Shown here: piece after piece, positions 9,249 through 17,645 of the stretch
How the letters are laid out: each line of letters opens with the position of its first letter
How positions within the stretch are numbered: position 1 is the stretch's first letter
Assembly (NCBI GenBank): GCA_934130355.1
Contig: CAKOXV010000016.1
Span: 1-31,035 of the forward strand
Direction of reading: 5' to 3'
DNA length: 31,035 nt
From: an uncultured Clostridia bacterium
Lineage (GTDB): Bacteria > Bacillota > Clostridia > TANB77 > CAG-508
The notes under the pieces: generated by a model
Database searches by the model: none
What the model was told of the DNA's origin: nothing
Seen by the model: only the letters and a program-made list of their open reading frames with translations
Position numbers and translations under genes: made by a program

Positions 9249-10454
9249 TTAAAATTTAATATTATCTCCCATTGTTTGTTTAATTTTAGAAAGTTCTGTT
9301 TTCAAAAGAGAATAATTAGATTTGCCAATTGAAATATCTGTACCATCTTCATAATTTGCAATTGTTTTTTCTAAATCAAGAATCTGATACTTATGTGTTG
9401 CAGAAGAAGATTTATACATATAAATAGGAACATAAGAAACAGAATCTATAGTTGTTTTTCCAGTATCTCCATGCTTAGTAAAATTCATGTTTAAAATAAT
9501 AGAATTACGAGTATTTGGCTTTGTTTGACCTGACATGAAGTTTCCTAAAGAATATACAACAAAACAATCTTTTGTAGAGCCATCCTGAAGAGTAATAGTT
9601 TGTTTTTCATATTGTTGTAAAACATGAGGATGACTACCTAAAATTATATCAACACCATTTGTGAAAAGCAGATCAGCTAGTTTTTTCTGTTCAGCGTTTG
9701 GCTTTAATTGATATTCGATTCCCCAATGCATACTTGCACAAATCAAATCAGGCTCTTGTTCTTTTGCAAGAGAAATTTGACGTAATATAAAATCTTCACT
9801 AATTAAATTAACAGCAAAAGGTGTATCACTTGGAATTGGAATTCCATTTGTACCATAAGTAAATGATAAAAATGCAATTTTAATTCCATTAATATCTTTT
9901 ATTAAAATTTTTGATTGATCTTCTTCTGTTGCATTTGTTCCTGTATGAGCGATTCCTGCATCATCTAAATAATTTAGTGTACTAACTAAACCTGTAAAGT
10001 TAGTATCCATACAATGATTATTAGCAGTAGAAACAACATCAATTCCTAAATCTTTTAAATTATAAGCTAATTGTTCAGGTGTATTAAATCTAGGGTAATT
10101 ACTATATCCTTTTTTCTTACCTGCAAAGGTAGTTTCAAGATTTCCAACTGAGATATCTGCATCACTAATATAATTTTTGATGTTTTTAAAAACATAAGAA
10201 AAGTCATAAGAACCTGATGAAGTTGCTGCATCCATATATTGAGAGTTATGACACATAATATCACCAATAACACTCATTGAAACATGACTGTCTTCAGGTG
10301 GAGTGACAGATGGTTGTTGTTCTACATTACTGACATTATTTGAATTATTAATATCTTCTGTTTGATTTTTACTTGTAAGAAAGTGCTCTATTCCAAATAA
10401 AACTATAAGTGTTAAAATTATAATAGACAAAATAATCTTAAGAAATTTTTTCAT
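9249..10454 (-). CDS. CapA-family metallophosphoesterase-like protein
   Basis: 401 aa, ATG at 10454 with a GAGGTG ribosome-binding site just upstream. Residues 4-26 are a membrane anchor or signal, followed by a polar linker to ~57. The rest matches the PGA_cap (CapA) fold, related to calcineurin-like phosphoesterases. Visible motifs in order are GDIM (Asp65), VGNLET, STANNHCMD, CASMHWG and LGSHPH. The family is named for poly-gamma-glutamate capsule synthesis, but many clostridial members stand alone without capB/capC, as here, and their substrate is unknown. It likely acts on the outer face of the membrane. It is monocistronic and divergent from the ABC-F gene. Confidence 0.88.
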   Translation of the reverse strand: MKKFLKIILSIIILTLIVLFGIEHFLTSKNQTEDINNSNNVSNVEQQPSVTPPEDSHVSMSVIGDIMCHNSQYMDAATSSGSYDFSYVFKNIKNYISDADISVGNLETTFAGKKKGYSNYPRFNTPEQLAYNLKDLGIDVVSTANNHCMDTNFTGLVSTLNYLDDAGIAHTGTNATEEDQSKILIKDINGIKIAFLSFTYGTNGIPIPSDTPFAVNLISEDFILRQISLAKEQEPDLICASMHWGIEYQLKPNAEQKKLADLLFTNGVDIILGSHPHVLQQYEKQTITLQDGSTKDCFVVYSLGNFMSGQTKPNTRNSIILNMNFTKHGDTGKTTIDSVSYVPIYMYKSSSATHKYQILDLEKTIANYEDGTDISIGKSNYSLLKTELSKIKQTMGDNIKF

Positions 10455-10511
10455 AAAATCACCTCAGACATAAAATATCATAAATCGAGGAAAAAATCAA
10501 CAATAATATAC

Positions 10512-10540
10512 TTGTTTAAATTGTAAAAATGTGGTATAGT
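10512..10540 (+). promoter_or_regulatory. Promoter of the ABC-F gene
   Basis: TTGTTT at 10512-10517, 17-nt spacer, TATAGT at 10535-10540 with extended -10 TGG. AAAGGA at 10561-10566 is the ribosome-binding site for the ATG at 10578. Confidence 0.7.
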
Positions 10541-10577
10541 ATATAGGCAAGAAAAAAGAGAAAGGAATGATTTTAAT

Positions 10578-12158
10578 ATGCTAACGGCAAATGGAGTAAC
10601 AGTTAGATTTGGAAAAAGAGTGTTATTTGAAGATGTAAATATCAAATTTGGAAAAGGAAACTGTTATGGAATAATAGGAGCAAATGGAGCTGGAAAATCA
10701 ACATTTTTAAAAGTATTGTCAGGAGAAATAGAGCCAAGTAAAGGAGATGTTTCTTTAGAAAAAGGAGAAAGAATTTCTGTTTTAAAACAAGACCACTTTG
10801 CTTTTGAAGAATATACAGTAATAGATACAGTAATGATGGGAAATAAAGAGTTATATGACATAATGAAAGAAAAAGATGCTATATATATGAAACCAGATTT
10901 CTCAGAAGAAGATGGTATGAAAGCAGCAAAATTAGAAGAAAGATTTGCAGAATTAGATGGATGGAATGCAGAGTCTGATGCAGCTATTTTATTAAATGAT
11001 TTAGGAATCATTCCAGAAGAGCATTATAAATTAATGAGTGAACTAGAAGCAAGAGAAAAAGTAAAAGTATTATTAGCACAAGCATTATTTGGAAATCCAG
11101 ATGTGCTACTATTAGACGAGCCTACAAACGATTTAGACTTAAAGAGTATAAATTGGCTACAAGAATTTTTAATTAACTTTGAAAATACAGTTATTGTAGT
11201 ATCACACGATAGATATTTCCTAAATAAAGTATGTACTCATATAGCAGATGTTGATTTTGGAAAAATAAAAGTATATCCAGGAAATTATGATTTCTGGTAT
11301 GAATCAAGTCAATTAGCATTAAAACAAATGAAAGAACAAAACAAAAAGAAAGAAGAGAAAATAAAAGAATTACAAGACTTCATTGCAAGATTTAGTGCTA
11401 ATGCTTCAAAATCTAAACAAGCTACTTCAAGAAAGAAGACATTAGAGAAAATTGAATTAGATGAAATTAAACCATCAAATAGAAAATATCCTTATGTAGA
11501 TTTTAAACCAGATAGAGAGCCGGGAAAGGAAATATTACAAGTTAAAAATATTTCTAAGACAATTAATGGAGAGAAGATATTAGATAATGTATCATTTACT
11601 GTAAAAACAGGAGATAAGATAGCATTTTTAGCAGATAATGAAAATGCAAAAACAGTATTATTTCAAATTATTGCAGGAGAAATGGAACCAGATGAAGGAG
11701 AACTAATCTGGGGAACAACAATAACACAAAGTTATTTTCCTAAAGATAATAATTATTTATTTGATACAGATGAGAATCTAACAGAGTGGTTAAGAAAATA
11801 TTCAAAAGATCCTGATGAAACTTATGTAAGAGGCTTTTTAGGAAGAATGTTGTTTTCAGGAGATGAATCTTTGAAAAGTGCTAGAGTTATATCAGGAGGA
11901 GAGAAAGTTAGATGTGTATTAGCAAAAATGATGCTTTCAGGTGCTAATTTCTTGATTTTTGATGAACCAACAAATCATTTGGATATGGAAAGCATCACAT
12001 CTGTAAATGATGGTATGACTAAATTTAAAGGTAACATATTATTTACATCACATGATCACCAACTTACTCAAACTGTTGCAAATAGAATAATTGATATCAA
12101 AGCAGATAAAGTTGTTGATAGAGAAGTTACTTATAATGAATATCTTGGTGTTGAATAA
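10578..12158 (+). CDS. ABC-F family ATPase, YkpA/YbiT type
   Basis: 526 aa with two fused ATP-binding domains, no membrane segment, and a charged linker between them (~residues 245-290, KKKEEKIKELQDF region). ABC-F proteins act on the ribosome, as translation factors or by antibiotic ribosomal protection. The first domain has Walker A GANGAGKST (34-42), a degenerate signature SELEAREKV (~154) and Walker B LLLDEPTNDLD. The second has LADNENAKT (351-359), where all three Walker A glycines are missing but Lys358 and Thr359 remain, then ISGGEKVR (~437) and FLIFDEPTNHLD. Length, the FPKDN and FLGRMLFSG segments and the odd signature fit the YbiT/YkpA group rather than an antibiotic-resistance group. 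It is convergent with the next gene, with only 5 nt between stops and no room for a terminator. Confidence 0.9.
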   Translation: MLTANGVTVRFGKRVLFEDVNIKFGKGNCYGIIGANGAGKSTFLKVLSGEIEPSKGDVSLEKGERISVLKQDHFAFEEYTVIDTVMMGNKELYDIMKEKDAIYMKPDFSEEDGMKAAKLEERFAELDGWNAESDAAILLNDLGIIPEEHYKLMSELEAREKVKVLLAQALFGNPDVLLLDEPTNDLDLKSINWLQEFLINFENTVIVVSHDRYFLNKVCTHIADVDFGKIKVYPGNYDFWYESSQLALKQMKEQNKKKEEKIKELQDFIARFSANASKSKQATSRKKTLEKIELDEIKPSNRKYPYVDFKPDREPGKEILQVKNISKTINGEKILDNVSFTVKTGDKIAFLADNENAKTVLFQIIAGEMEPDEGELIWGTTITQSYFPKDNNYLFDTDENLTEWLRKYSKDPDETYVRGFLGRMLFSGDESLKSARVISGGEKVRCVLAKMMLSGANFLIFDEPTNHLDMESITSVNDGMTKFKGNILFTSHDHQLTQTVANRIIDIKADKVVDREVTYNEYLGVE

Positions 12159-12163
12159 TATTG

Positions 12164-12796
12164 TTAAATTTTAAAAATATTTATTAAGCCTAATATACCA
12201 AATAATATAAAAATAGTATTTGATAGGATTTCTATTGTGTGGGGAGAAATTTTAGAACCTAACCATTTGCCCAAAAATATGGCAATAGAGTCACTTGCAA
12301 CCATTCCACAAATCGAACCTAATATAAGAGAAACCTTGTATAAAGGATATCCCAAACCAAGTCCAATAGAAGCTAGAAAGGTTTTATCACCAAGTTCTCC
12401 TATTGCAATACTAAAAGCTACAAGAAGAATACAATTTTGAGTTAAAGAACTCAAGGAATTTATAATATGAGATTTAGAAGTCGTTTCTGTAAGGTTATCA
12501 CTTACGGAATCGGCTTTTTTCATTTTATAAAAGCCTATAATTCCAAATAATACAAAAGTAATGTAAGTAAAAAATTTTAAATAATAAATAAAATTATCAT
12601 TATTTATACAACCAATTTTACTTCCAAATGTTATGGCTAATCCATGACTAAAAAGTGTGCCCAATGCTACACCTAATAATATATTTATGGCTTTATTTTT
12701 TGTTGAAAAAGATAAAACCAAAATTTGAGTCTTATCACCTAATTCTGAAAGGAATATAAAAATAAAAGATATTATAAAAGTTTCTAAATATTGCAT
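12164..12796 (-). CDS. GDT1/TMEM165 (UPF0016) family cation transporter
   Basis: 210 aa, hydrophobic, with two homologous halves of three helices. Each half carries the family signature E-x-G-D-K-T: ELGDKT at 18-23 and ELGDKT at 134-139. Characterised members move Mn2+ or Ca2+ across membranes; bacterial ones are mostly implicated in manganese export. ATG at 12796 is preceded by GTGAGGT. Bacterial genes of this family are often controlled by a yybP-ykoY manganese riboswitch, but the 143-nt divergent intergenic region shows no such element. Metal specificity cannot be told from the sequence. Confidence 0.9.
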   Translation of the reverse strand: MQYLETFIISFIFIFLSELGDKTQILVLSFSTKNKAINILLGVALGTLFSHGLAITFGSKIGCINNDNFIYYLKFFTYITFVLFGIIGFYKMKKADSVSDNLTETTSKSHIINSLSSLTQNCILLVAFSIAIGELGDKTFLASIGLGLGYPLYKVSLILGSICGMVASDSIAIFLGKWLGSKISPHTIEILSNTIFILFGILGLINIFKI

Positions 12797-12878
12797 AAAA
12801 GTACCTCACTTTATTAATCTTATGAATGATGTTTGAAAAAAAGACATAGTTTCATTTGTGAAAATTAAGTGAAAAAAC

Positions 12879-12907
12879 TTTACAAACAGGGAATAAAATG
12901 TTAATAT
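12879..12907 (+). promoter_or_regulatory. Promoter of the ABC export operon
   Basis: TTTACA at 12879-12884, 17-nt spacer, TAATAT at 12902-12907, about 30 nt upstream of the GTG start at 12940. Confidence 0.6.
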
Positions 12908-12939
12908 GTGCTAAGAACAATAGTGAGGAGGAATAATTC

Positions 12940-14013
12940 GTGATTCAAGTAGAAAATATTACAAAAAGATACGGAACCTTTGTAGCCGTAGACGGAATCA
13001 ATTTTGAAATTGAAGAAGGTGAAATTGTAGGATTTTTAGGACCAAATGGAGCAGGAAAGAGTACAACAATGAATATGATAACAGGATTTATTGAGCCAAC
13101 ATCAGGAAGAATCATTGTTGATGGATATGATATATCAAAAAAGCCTAAAAAAGCCAAAAGACAAATTGGATATATGCCAGAAGGAGTGCCATTATATGGT
13201 GATTTAACTGTAAAAGAATTTGTAACATATATGGCAGAGTTAAAAGGAGTACCTAAAAAACAGAAAAAAGAAATGGTTGCTAAAGCAATTCAAGAAACAG
13301 GATTAGAAGAGGTAGAAAATAAATTAACAAGAAATCTTTCAAGAGGATATAAACAAAGAGTAAGTATGGCAGGAGCATTAGTAAGTGAACCTAAAGTTAT
13401 AATACTTGATGAACCAACAGTTGGATTAGACCCAAAACAAGTTACGGAAATAAGAGCTTTAATAAAAGAACTAGGAAAAGAACATACTGTAATATTAAGT
13501 TCTCATATATTATCAGAAGTAAGTCAAATTTGTAACAGAGTAATTATTATTAATAAAGGAAAAATAGTTGCTATTGATACTCCTGAAAATTTGGAGAAAA
13601 AAGTTGTTGATGAAAATGCAATACATGTAACAGTAGAAGATTTAGAAAACAAAATGGAAATAATTAAAGAAAAATTAGAAAATATTCAAGAAATTTCATT
13701 AGTTAAAGAAAATGAAGATGGAACAAAGAAATATATGATTACAGCACCAGAAGGAATTGACCTTAGAAAAAATATATTTGAAGTTTTTGCAAAAGAAGGA
13801 ATTACAATATTTGAAATGAAGAAAGTAGATGCTACTCTTGAGGATGCATTTATGCAATTAATAAATTCAACAGAAGAAACAGAAAAGACAGAAGAAAATA
13901 TAGAAGAAACAACAGATGATGCTGAAAAGCAAGAAGACGAAAAAATAGCGGAGAATGTTGAAGAGCAAGAAAATGGAGAAGAGGCAAATAATGAAAAAGG
14001 AGGACAAGAATAA
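12940..14013 (+). CDS. ABC transporter ATP-binding protein, GldA type
   Basis: 357 aa, GTG start with GAGGAGGA at ~12925-12932. A single ATP-binding domain has Walker A GPNGAGKST (34-42), signature LSRGYKQR (~134) and Walker B VIILDEPTVGLD (~154-165). It energises the ABC-2 permease encoded next; its stop overlaps that start by one base (TAATG), so translation is coupled. The C-terminal domain (~220-305) is of the kind found in ABC-2 drug/gliding-type ATPases. An unusual tail of about 45 residues from ~311 is almost entirely Glu/Asp/Asn/Lys and likely disordered. Homology is to GldA of the GldAFG set, but in non-gliding Clostridia the exported substrate is unknown. Confidence 0.92.
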   Translation: MIQVENITKRYGTFVAVDGINFEIEEGEIVGFLGPNGAGKSTTMNMITGFIEPTSGRIIVDGYDISKKPKKAKRQIGYMPEGVPLYGDLTVKEFVTYMAELKGVPKKQKKEMVAKAIQETGLEEVENKLTRNLSRGYKQRVSMAGALVSEPKVIILDEPTVGLDPKQVTEIRALIKELGKEHTVILSSHILSEVSQICNRVIIINKGKIVAIDTPENLEKKVVDENAIHVTVEDLENKMEIIKEKLENIQEISLVKENEDGTKKYMITAPEGIDLRKNIFEVFAKEGITIFEMKKVDATLEDAFMQLINSTEETEKTEENIEETTDDAEKQEDEKIAENVEEQENGEEANNEKGGQE

Positions 14014-14696
14014 TGTGGGCAGTATATAAAAAAGAATTAAAAAGTTACTTCCTATCTCCAATAGGATATGTAGTGGTTGGTGTACTTTTATTTGTATGTA
14101 CAGTATTCTTTTATTTAACAACAATAAATTATGGTAGTATAGATTTAGGAGGACTATATTATTGTGGAGTACTTTATGGATTTATGATTATAATACCAAT
14201 ATTAACAATGAGGATGTTTTCTGAAGAAAGAAAAAATGGAACAGAACAATTAATATTGACATCACCAGTTAGTATGATTGGAGTTATATTAGGAAAGTTT
14301 TTAGCAGCAATGAGTGTAATCTTTGTTACATTAGTTTGCTCATTTATGTATTTTGGAATAATTAGTTATTTTGGACATCCAAATATAAAAGTGGTATTAG
14401 TAGCAATGCTAGGATTTTTACTAGTTAGTGGAGCTGCAATTGCATTTGGAATGTTTGCATCAAGTATGACAGAAAATCAAATAATAGCTGGAATTATAAC
14501 AATAGCATTTTTAGTAATGTCACTATTTCTTCCAGATTTGGGTAAAGGTTTTCCAGATATATCAATAATGAACTTTTATCAAAAGTTCCCATATGGAGTA
14601 ATTTCATTAACTGAAGTAGTGAGTGCTGTATCATTTACATTAATGTTTATTGTTTTTACAATTATGGTTATGCAAAAAAGAAAATTAGTAAAATAG
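14013..14696 (+). CDS. ABC-2 type permease, GldF-like
   Basis: 227 aa, six predicted membrane segments. It starts MWAVYKKELKSYFLSPIGY and has FSEERKNGTEQLILTSP in the first cytoplasmic loop, typical of the GldF/NosY class of ABC-2 permeases. The ribosome-binding site AAAGGAGG lies inside the end of the ATPase gene. With the ATPase and the auxiliary protein it should form one membrane exporter. Confidence 0.92.
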   Translation: MWAVYKKELKSYFLSPIGYVVVGVLLFVCTVFFYLTTINYGSIDLGGLYYCGVLYGFMIIIPILTMRMFSEERKNGTEQLILTSPVSMIGVILGKFLAAMSVIFVTLVCSFMYFGIISYFGHPNIKVVLVAMLGFLLVSGAAIAFGMFASSMTENQIIAGIITIAFLVMSLFLPDLGKGFPDISIMNFYQKFPYGVISLTEVVSAVSFTLMFIVFTIMVMQKRKLVK

Positions 14697-14712
14697 ATAG
14701 GAGAGGGAAAAC

Positions 14713-16224
14713 GTGAAAAGGTTTTTTGGATTAATAAAAAAAGCGATAAAAAAGTTTTTTGGATTTATAGCAAAAATTGCAAAAAAACTTTGGAAGACAA
14801 TAACAAATAAATGGCTACTTAAATGGACTACAACACTTATTTTAGTTGCATTAGTAATAGCAGGATATGTAGGAATAAATTTGGCAGCAGAACAAATAAA
14901 AGTGTCAGATTTGGATTTTACAACTAAAAAATTATATTCATTGTCTGAAGAAACAAAAAAGAGATTAAAAAGTCTTGAAAATGACATAACAATTGAATTG
15001 ATTAATATGGGTAATTATACTTATATAAATGAATATGTAGAAAAATATGAAAGAGAAAGTAATAAAGTAAAAGTAGAAAAAATTGAGGATTTATCTTCAA
15101 GACTTGATTTACAGACAAAATACAACATTGGAACAACAGATAATTTAATTGTTGTAAAAAATGGGGAAAAAGAAAAACAAATAACAACAAGTGATTTGAC
15201 AACTTATGATTATTCAACAGGTGAACCAATTGATAGAACAGAAGAAGCGATAACAAATGCAATAGTAGAAGTAACAATGGACCAAAAACCTCATATATAT
15301 GTTCTTTCAGGAAAAACATATAATCAACCTGAAATATCTTTAGGAATTATTGCGAACAAATTAATAGATGAAGCTAATGAAATAGATTTGTTAGATATTT
15401 TAATAAAAGGTAGTGTGCCAGAAGATTGTGACTGTTTAATAATCACAACATTGAAAGAAGATTTATCAGATTTAGAAAGAGATAAGATATTAGAATATAT
15501 TAATAATGGGGGAAATATTTTAGTTTTATCATCAAAAGGTACTTTAGATGTAGAAACACCTAACTTTAATAAAATACTAGAACAATATGGAATAACATTA
15601 GGATATGGTGTTATATTAGAACAAGATAGTAGCAAAATGTTAGATAAAACACCAAATATGATTGTTTCAAAAGCAAATGCAAGCTTTCTATCTGATATAG
15701 ACATGACATTGAAATTATTACTTATAAATCCAGGAAAAATTCAATTCGCAGATGAAACAAAACTAGAAGAATTAGGTGTAACTTATGAAACAATATCATC
15801 TACAAGTGATAAATCATTTGTAAGAACAAAATTTGATATAAGTTCAACATCTAGAACAGAACAAGACTCTGAAGAAGGTTCTAGCATAGTTGGAGCACTT
15901 GCAACAAAGAAAATAAGTGATGATAAGAAATCTGAATTAATTATATATTCTGATGAAACATTTGCATCAACATCTCAAATAATAATTGGAATTAAAAAAG
16001 TATATGCAGTTAGTCGATATAATAATGAAGACATTGTATTAAATTCAGTTTCTCATTTAACAGAAAGAACAGATACTATTACAATAAGAAAAACAGATGA
16101 GGCAGAAAATTATACAGTTACAGAACAAGAAGATGTTGTAATTAAAACAATAATATTTGTTGTACCTGTTATAATAATTGTAATTGGTGGTGGAGTATGG
16201 GTTTATAGAAGAAGAAAAATCTAA
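14713..16224 (+). CDS. ABC transporter auxiliary protein, GldG-like
   Basis: 503 aa, GTG start at 14713 with AGGAGAGGG upstream. A strongly basic N-terminal region (Lys-rich, ~1-36) precedes a membrane helix (~37-58). The long extracytoplasmic part begins KVSDLDFTTKKLYSLSEET, the usual opening of the GldG/ABC_transp_aux domain (DUF4350-like fold). A second helix at ~474-495 is followed by a YRRRKI tail. It is the third gene of the operon, 16 nt after the permease. The auxiliary subunit is thought to sit outside the membrane and contact the transporter. Its ligand is unknown. Confidence 0.88.
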   Translation: MKRFFGLIKKAIKKFFGFIAKIAKKLWKTITNKWLLKWTTTLILVALVIAGYVGINLAAEQIKVSDLDFTTKKLYSLSEETKKRLKSLENDITIELINMGNYTYINEYVEKYERESNKVKVEKIEDLSSRLDLQTKYNIGTTDNLIVVKNGEKEKQITTSDLTTYDYSTGEPIDRTEEAITNAIVEVTMDQKPHIYVLSGKTYNQPEISLGIIANKLIDEANEIDLLDILIKGSVPEDCDCLIITTLKEDLSDLERDKILEYINNGGNILVLSSKGTLDVETPNFNKILEQYGITLGYGVILEQDSSKMLDKTPNMIVSKANASFLSDIDMTLKLLLINPGKIQFADETKLEELGVTYETISSTSDKSFVRTKFDISSTSRTEQDSEEGSSIVGALATKKISDDKKSELIIYSDETFASTSQIIIGIKKVYAVSRYNNEDIVLNSVSHLTERTDTITIRKTDEAENYTVTEQEDVVIKTIIFVVPVIIIVIGGGVWVYRRRKI

Positions 16225-16235
16225 TAGATTACTTA

Positions 16236-16277
16236 AAAGAGACTATGCCTTTATAATTAGGCATTGCCTCTTTTTTT
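16236..16277 (+). terminator. Terminator of the ABC export operon
   Basis: 15-nt arms at 16236-16250 and 16259-16273 with two mismatches, 8-nt loop, T-run to 16277, starting 12 nt after the GldG-like stop. Confidence 0.8.
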
Positions 16278-16327
16278 ATGTGTAATAATTTAGACAAACT
16301 ATAATATACTTAATATAAGAGGTGTTT

Positions 16328-17329
16328 ATGAAAGAGATATTTAACATTGTATTAGTAATTATAGGAGCTTTAATCGGGGCTGGATTTGCTTCTGGACAGG
16401 AAATTTATGCATTTTTTTATTCATATGGATTTAACGGACTTATAGGAATAATTATTACTTTTATACTAATAAGTTTTTTTATTTATAAAAGTTTAATAAT
16501 AATATGTAAAAATGAAGTAGACAATTATGAAGAGTTTTTAAAAATATTTGTAAAAAGCCCTATACTTACAAAAATCATAAACATGATTTTAAATATATTG
16601 TTATTAGTAACTTTTTATATAATGATAGCAGGGTTTGGTGCGTATTTTGAACAAGAAATTGGAATTTCTAAAATAATTGGAAGCTTTATACTTGTAGTTA
16701 TTAGTGCAATCATATTTTTTACAAGTGTTAAAGGTGTTTTAAAAGTAAGTGAATATGTTGTTCCAATGCTGATTTTATCTATAATAGTTATTGGAGGAAT
16801 TAGTTTATTTACAACAAATTTTGATATAGAAATTCCAACTTTAAGAAAAGGCTGGATATTAAGTAGTGTAACATATTGTAGCTATAATATGTTATTACTC
16901 ATACCAGTATTGATTTCTCTTAGAAAACAAATTACAGATAGCAAAAATATTAAATATATTTCTATAATAAGTGGAATATTGATGGTAACTGTTTCAATAA
17001 TGCTTTTTATGTTATTGACTCAGACAAGTGCACAATTGTCTATGCTAGAGATGCCAATTGTTTATATAATAAGTGAGTCTTTTCCCAAATTTAAATATAT
17101 ATATGCGTTTGTTATTTTGGCTTCTATTTTTACAACTGCAATTTCTATAGGAATAGGTTTTTTGCAGAATGTTAGTAAAAATAAGAAGAGTTATACACAG
17201 TTTGTGCTTTTAATGTGTATAACTAGTATGCTAGTTTCTAATATTGGCTTTTCAAAATTAGTAAAATTTATTTACCCGCTTTTCGGATATTTAGGTATAA
17301 TACAAATGTTTTTAATAGGTATTCATTAA
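16328..17329 (+). CDS. YkvI-like membrane protein (LeuT-fold family)
   Basis: 333 aa from ATG 16328. A GTG six bases earlier is in frame but overlaps the ribosome-binding site GAGG (16319-16322), so the ATG is preferred. About ten membrane segments are visible. The N-terminus has GALIGAGFASGQEI, the Gly-rich unwound first helix typical of LeuT/APC-fold transporters, and this opening matches the YkvI group of Firmicutes membrane proteins. The substrate of that group is not established. The gene stands alone between the ABC operon terminator and the palindromic element at 17338. Confidence 0.78.
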   Translation: MKEIFNIVLVIIGALIGAGFASGQEIYAFFYSYGFNGLIGIIITFILISFFIYKSLIIICKNEVDNYEEFLKIFVKSPILTKIINMILNILLLVTFYIMIAGFGAYFEQEIGISKIIGSFILVVISAIIFFTSVKGVLKVSEYVVPMLILSIIVIGGISLFTTNFDIEIPTLRKGWILSSVTYCSYNMLLLIPVLISLRKQITDSKNIKYISIISGILMVTVSIMLFMLLTQTSAQLSMLEMPIVYIISESFPKFKYIYAFVILASIFTTAISIGIGFLQNVSKNKKSYTQFVLLMCITSMLVSNIGFSKLVKFIYPLFGYLGIIQMFLIGIH

Positions 17330-17337
17330 TGGATTCA

Positions 17338-17535
17338 TACAAAAGGCTAGTTTACACGATTGTTTTATAAGTATACATTAATCTGTTACATCCAACCAAA
17401 TTAATATATTACTATGGAATAAGGCAAAGACCCACTATGGGGATGACCCTAGCTATGTTTTTGCCATGGAATAGTAATATATTAATTTTAGGACTAAATG
17501 AGAGATAAACCAATCATGTAAACTAATCCTTTGTA
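17338..17535. repeat. Imperfect ~198-bp palindrome, MITE-like
   Basis: Ends TACAAAAGG and CCTTTGTA are the tips of ~31-nt imperfect terminal inverted repeats (17338-17368 and 17505-17535). Both repeats contain AGTTTACAYGATTG in opposite orientation. Inside lies a perfect 18-bp inverted repeat (17398-17415 with 17471-17488), then GGCAAA/TTTGCC (17423-17428 with 17460-17465) and a small apical hairpin near 17432-17451. There is no coding potential. The TA at each tip could be a TA target duplication, as for IS630/mariner-type MITEs. A structured RNA is the alternative. It fills most of the 316-nt gap between genes. Confidence 0.6.
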
Positions 17536-17585
17536 CTGAGCCATTAAGGAGTAACCTTTTAATAATTAAATTTATTTGAAAATTA

Positions 17586-17613
17586 TTGCAAAAAAATGGT
17601 GTTATGGTATAAT
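17586..17613 (+). promoter_or_regulatory. Promoter of the DUF5711-CvpA operon
   Basis: TTGCAA at 17586-17591, 16-nt spacer, TATAAT at 17608-17613 with extended -10 TGG, upstream of the ATG at 17646 (ribosome-binding site GAGGAGA). Confidence 0.7.
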
Positions 17614-17645
17614 GTAACCAAAGATTTTTAATTGAGGAGAAACAA

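Noticed and set aside
12797..12939. Possible yybP-ykoY manganese riboswitch upstream of the GDT1-family gene
   Set aside because: The short divergent region shows none of the conserved motif and is occupied by promoters.
17331..17542. 6S RNA, SRP RNA or a known riboswitch in the palindromic region
   Set aside because: No SRP apical motif, no recognisable 6S bubble sequence and no known aptamer core; the terminal repeats fit a MITE better.
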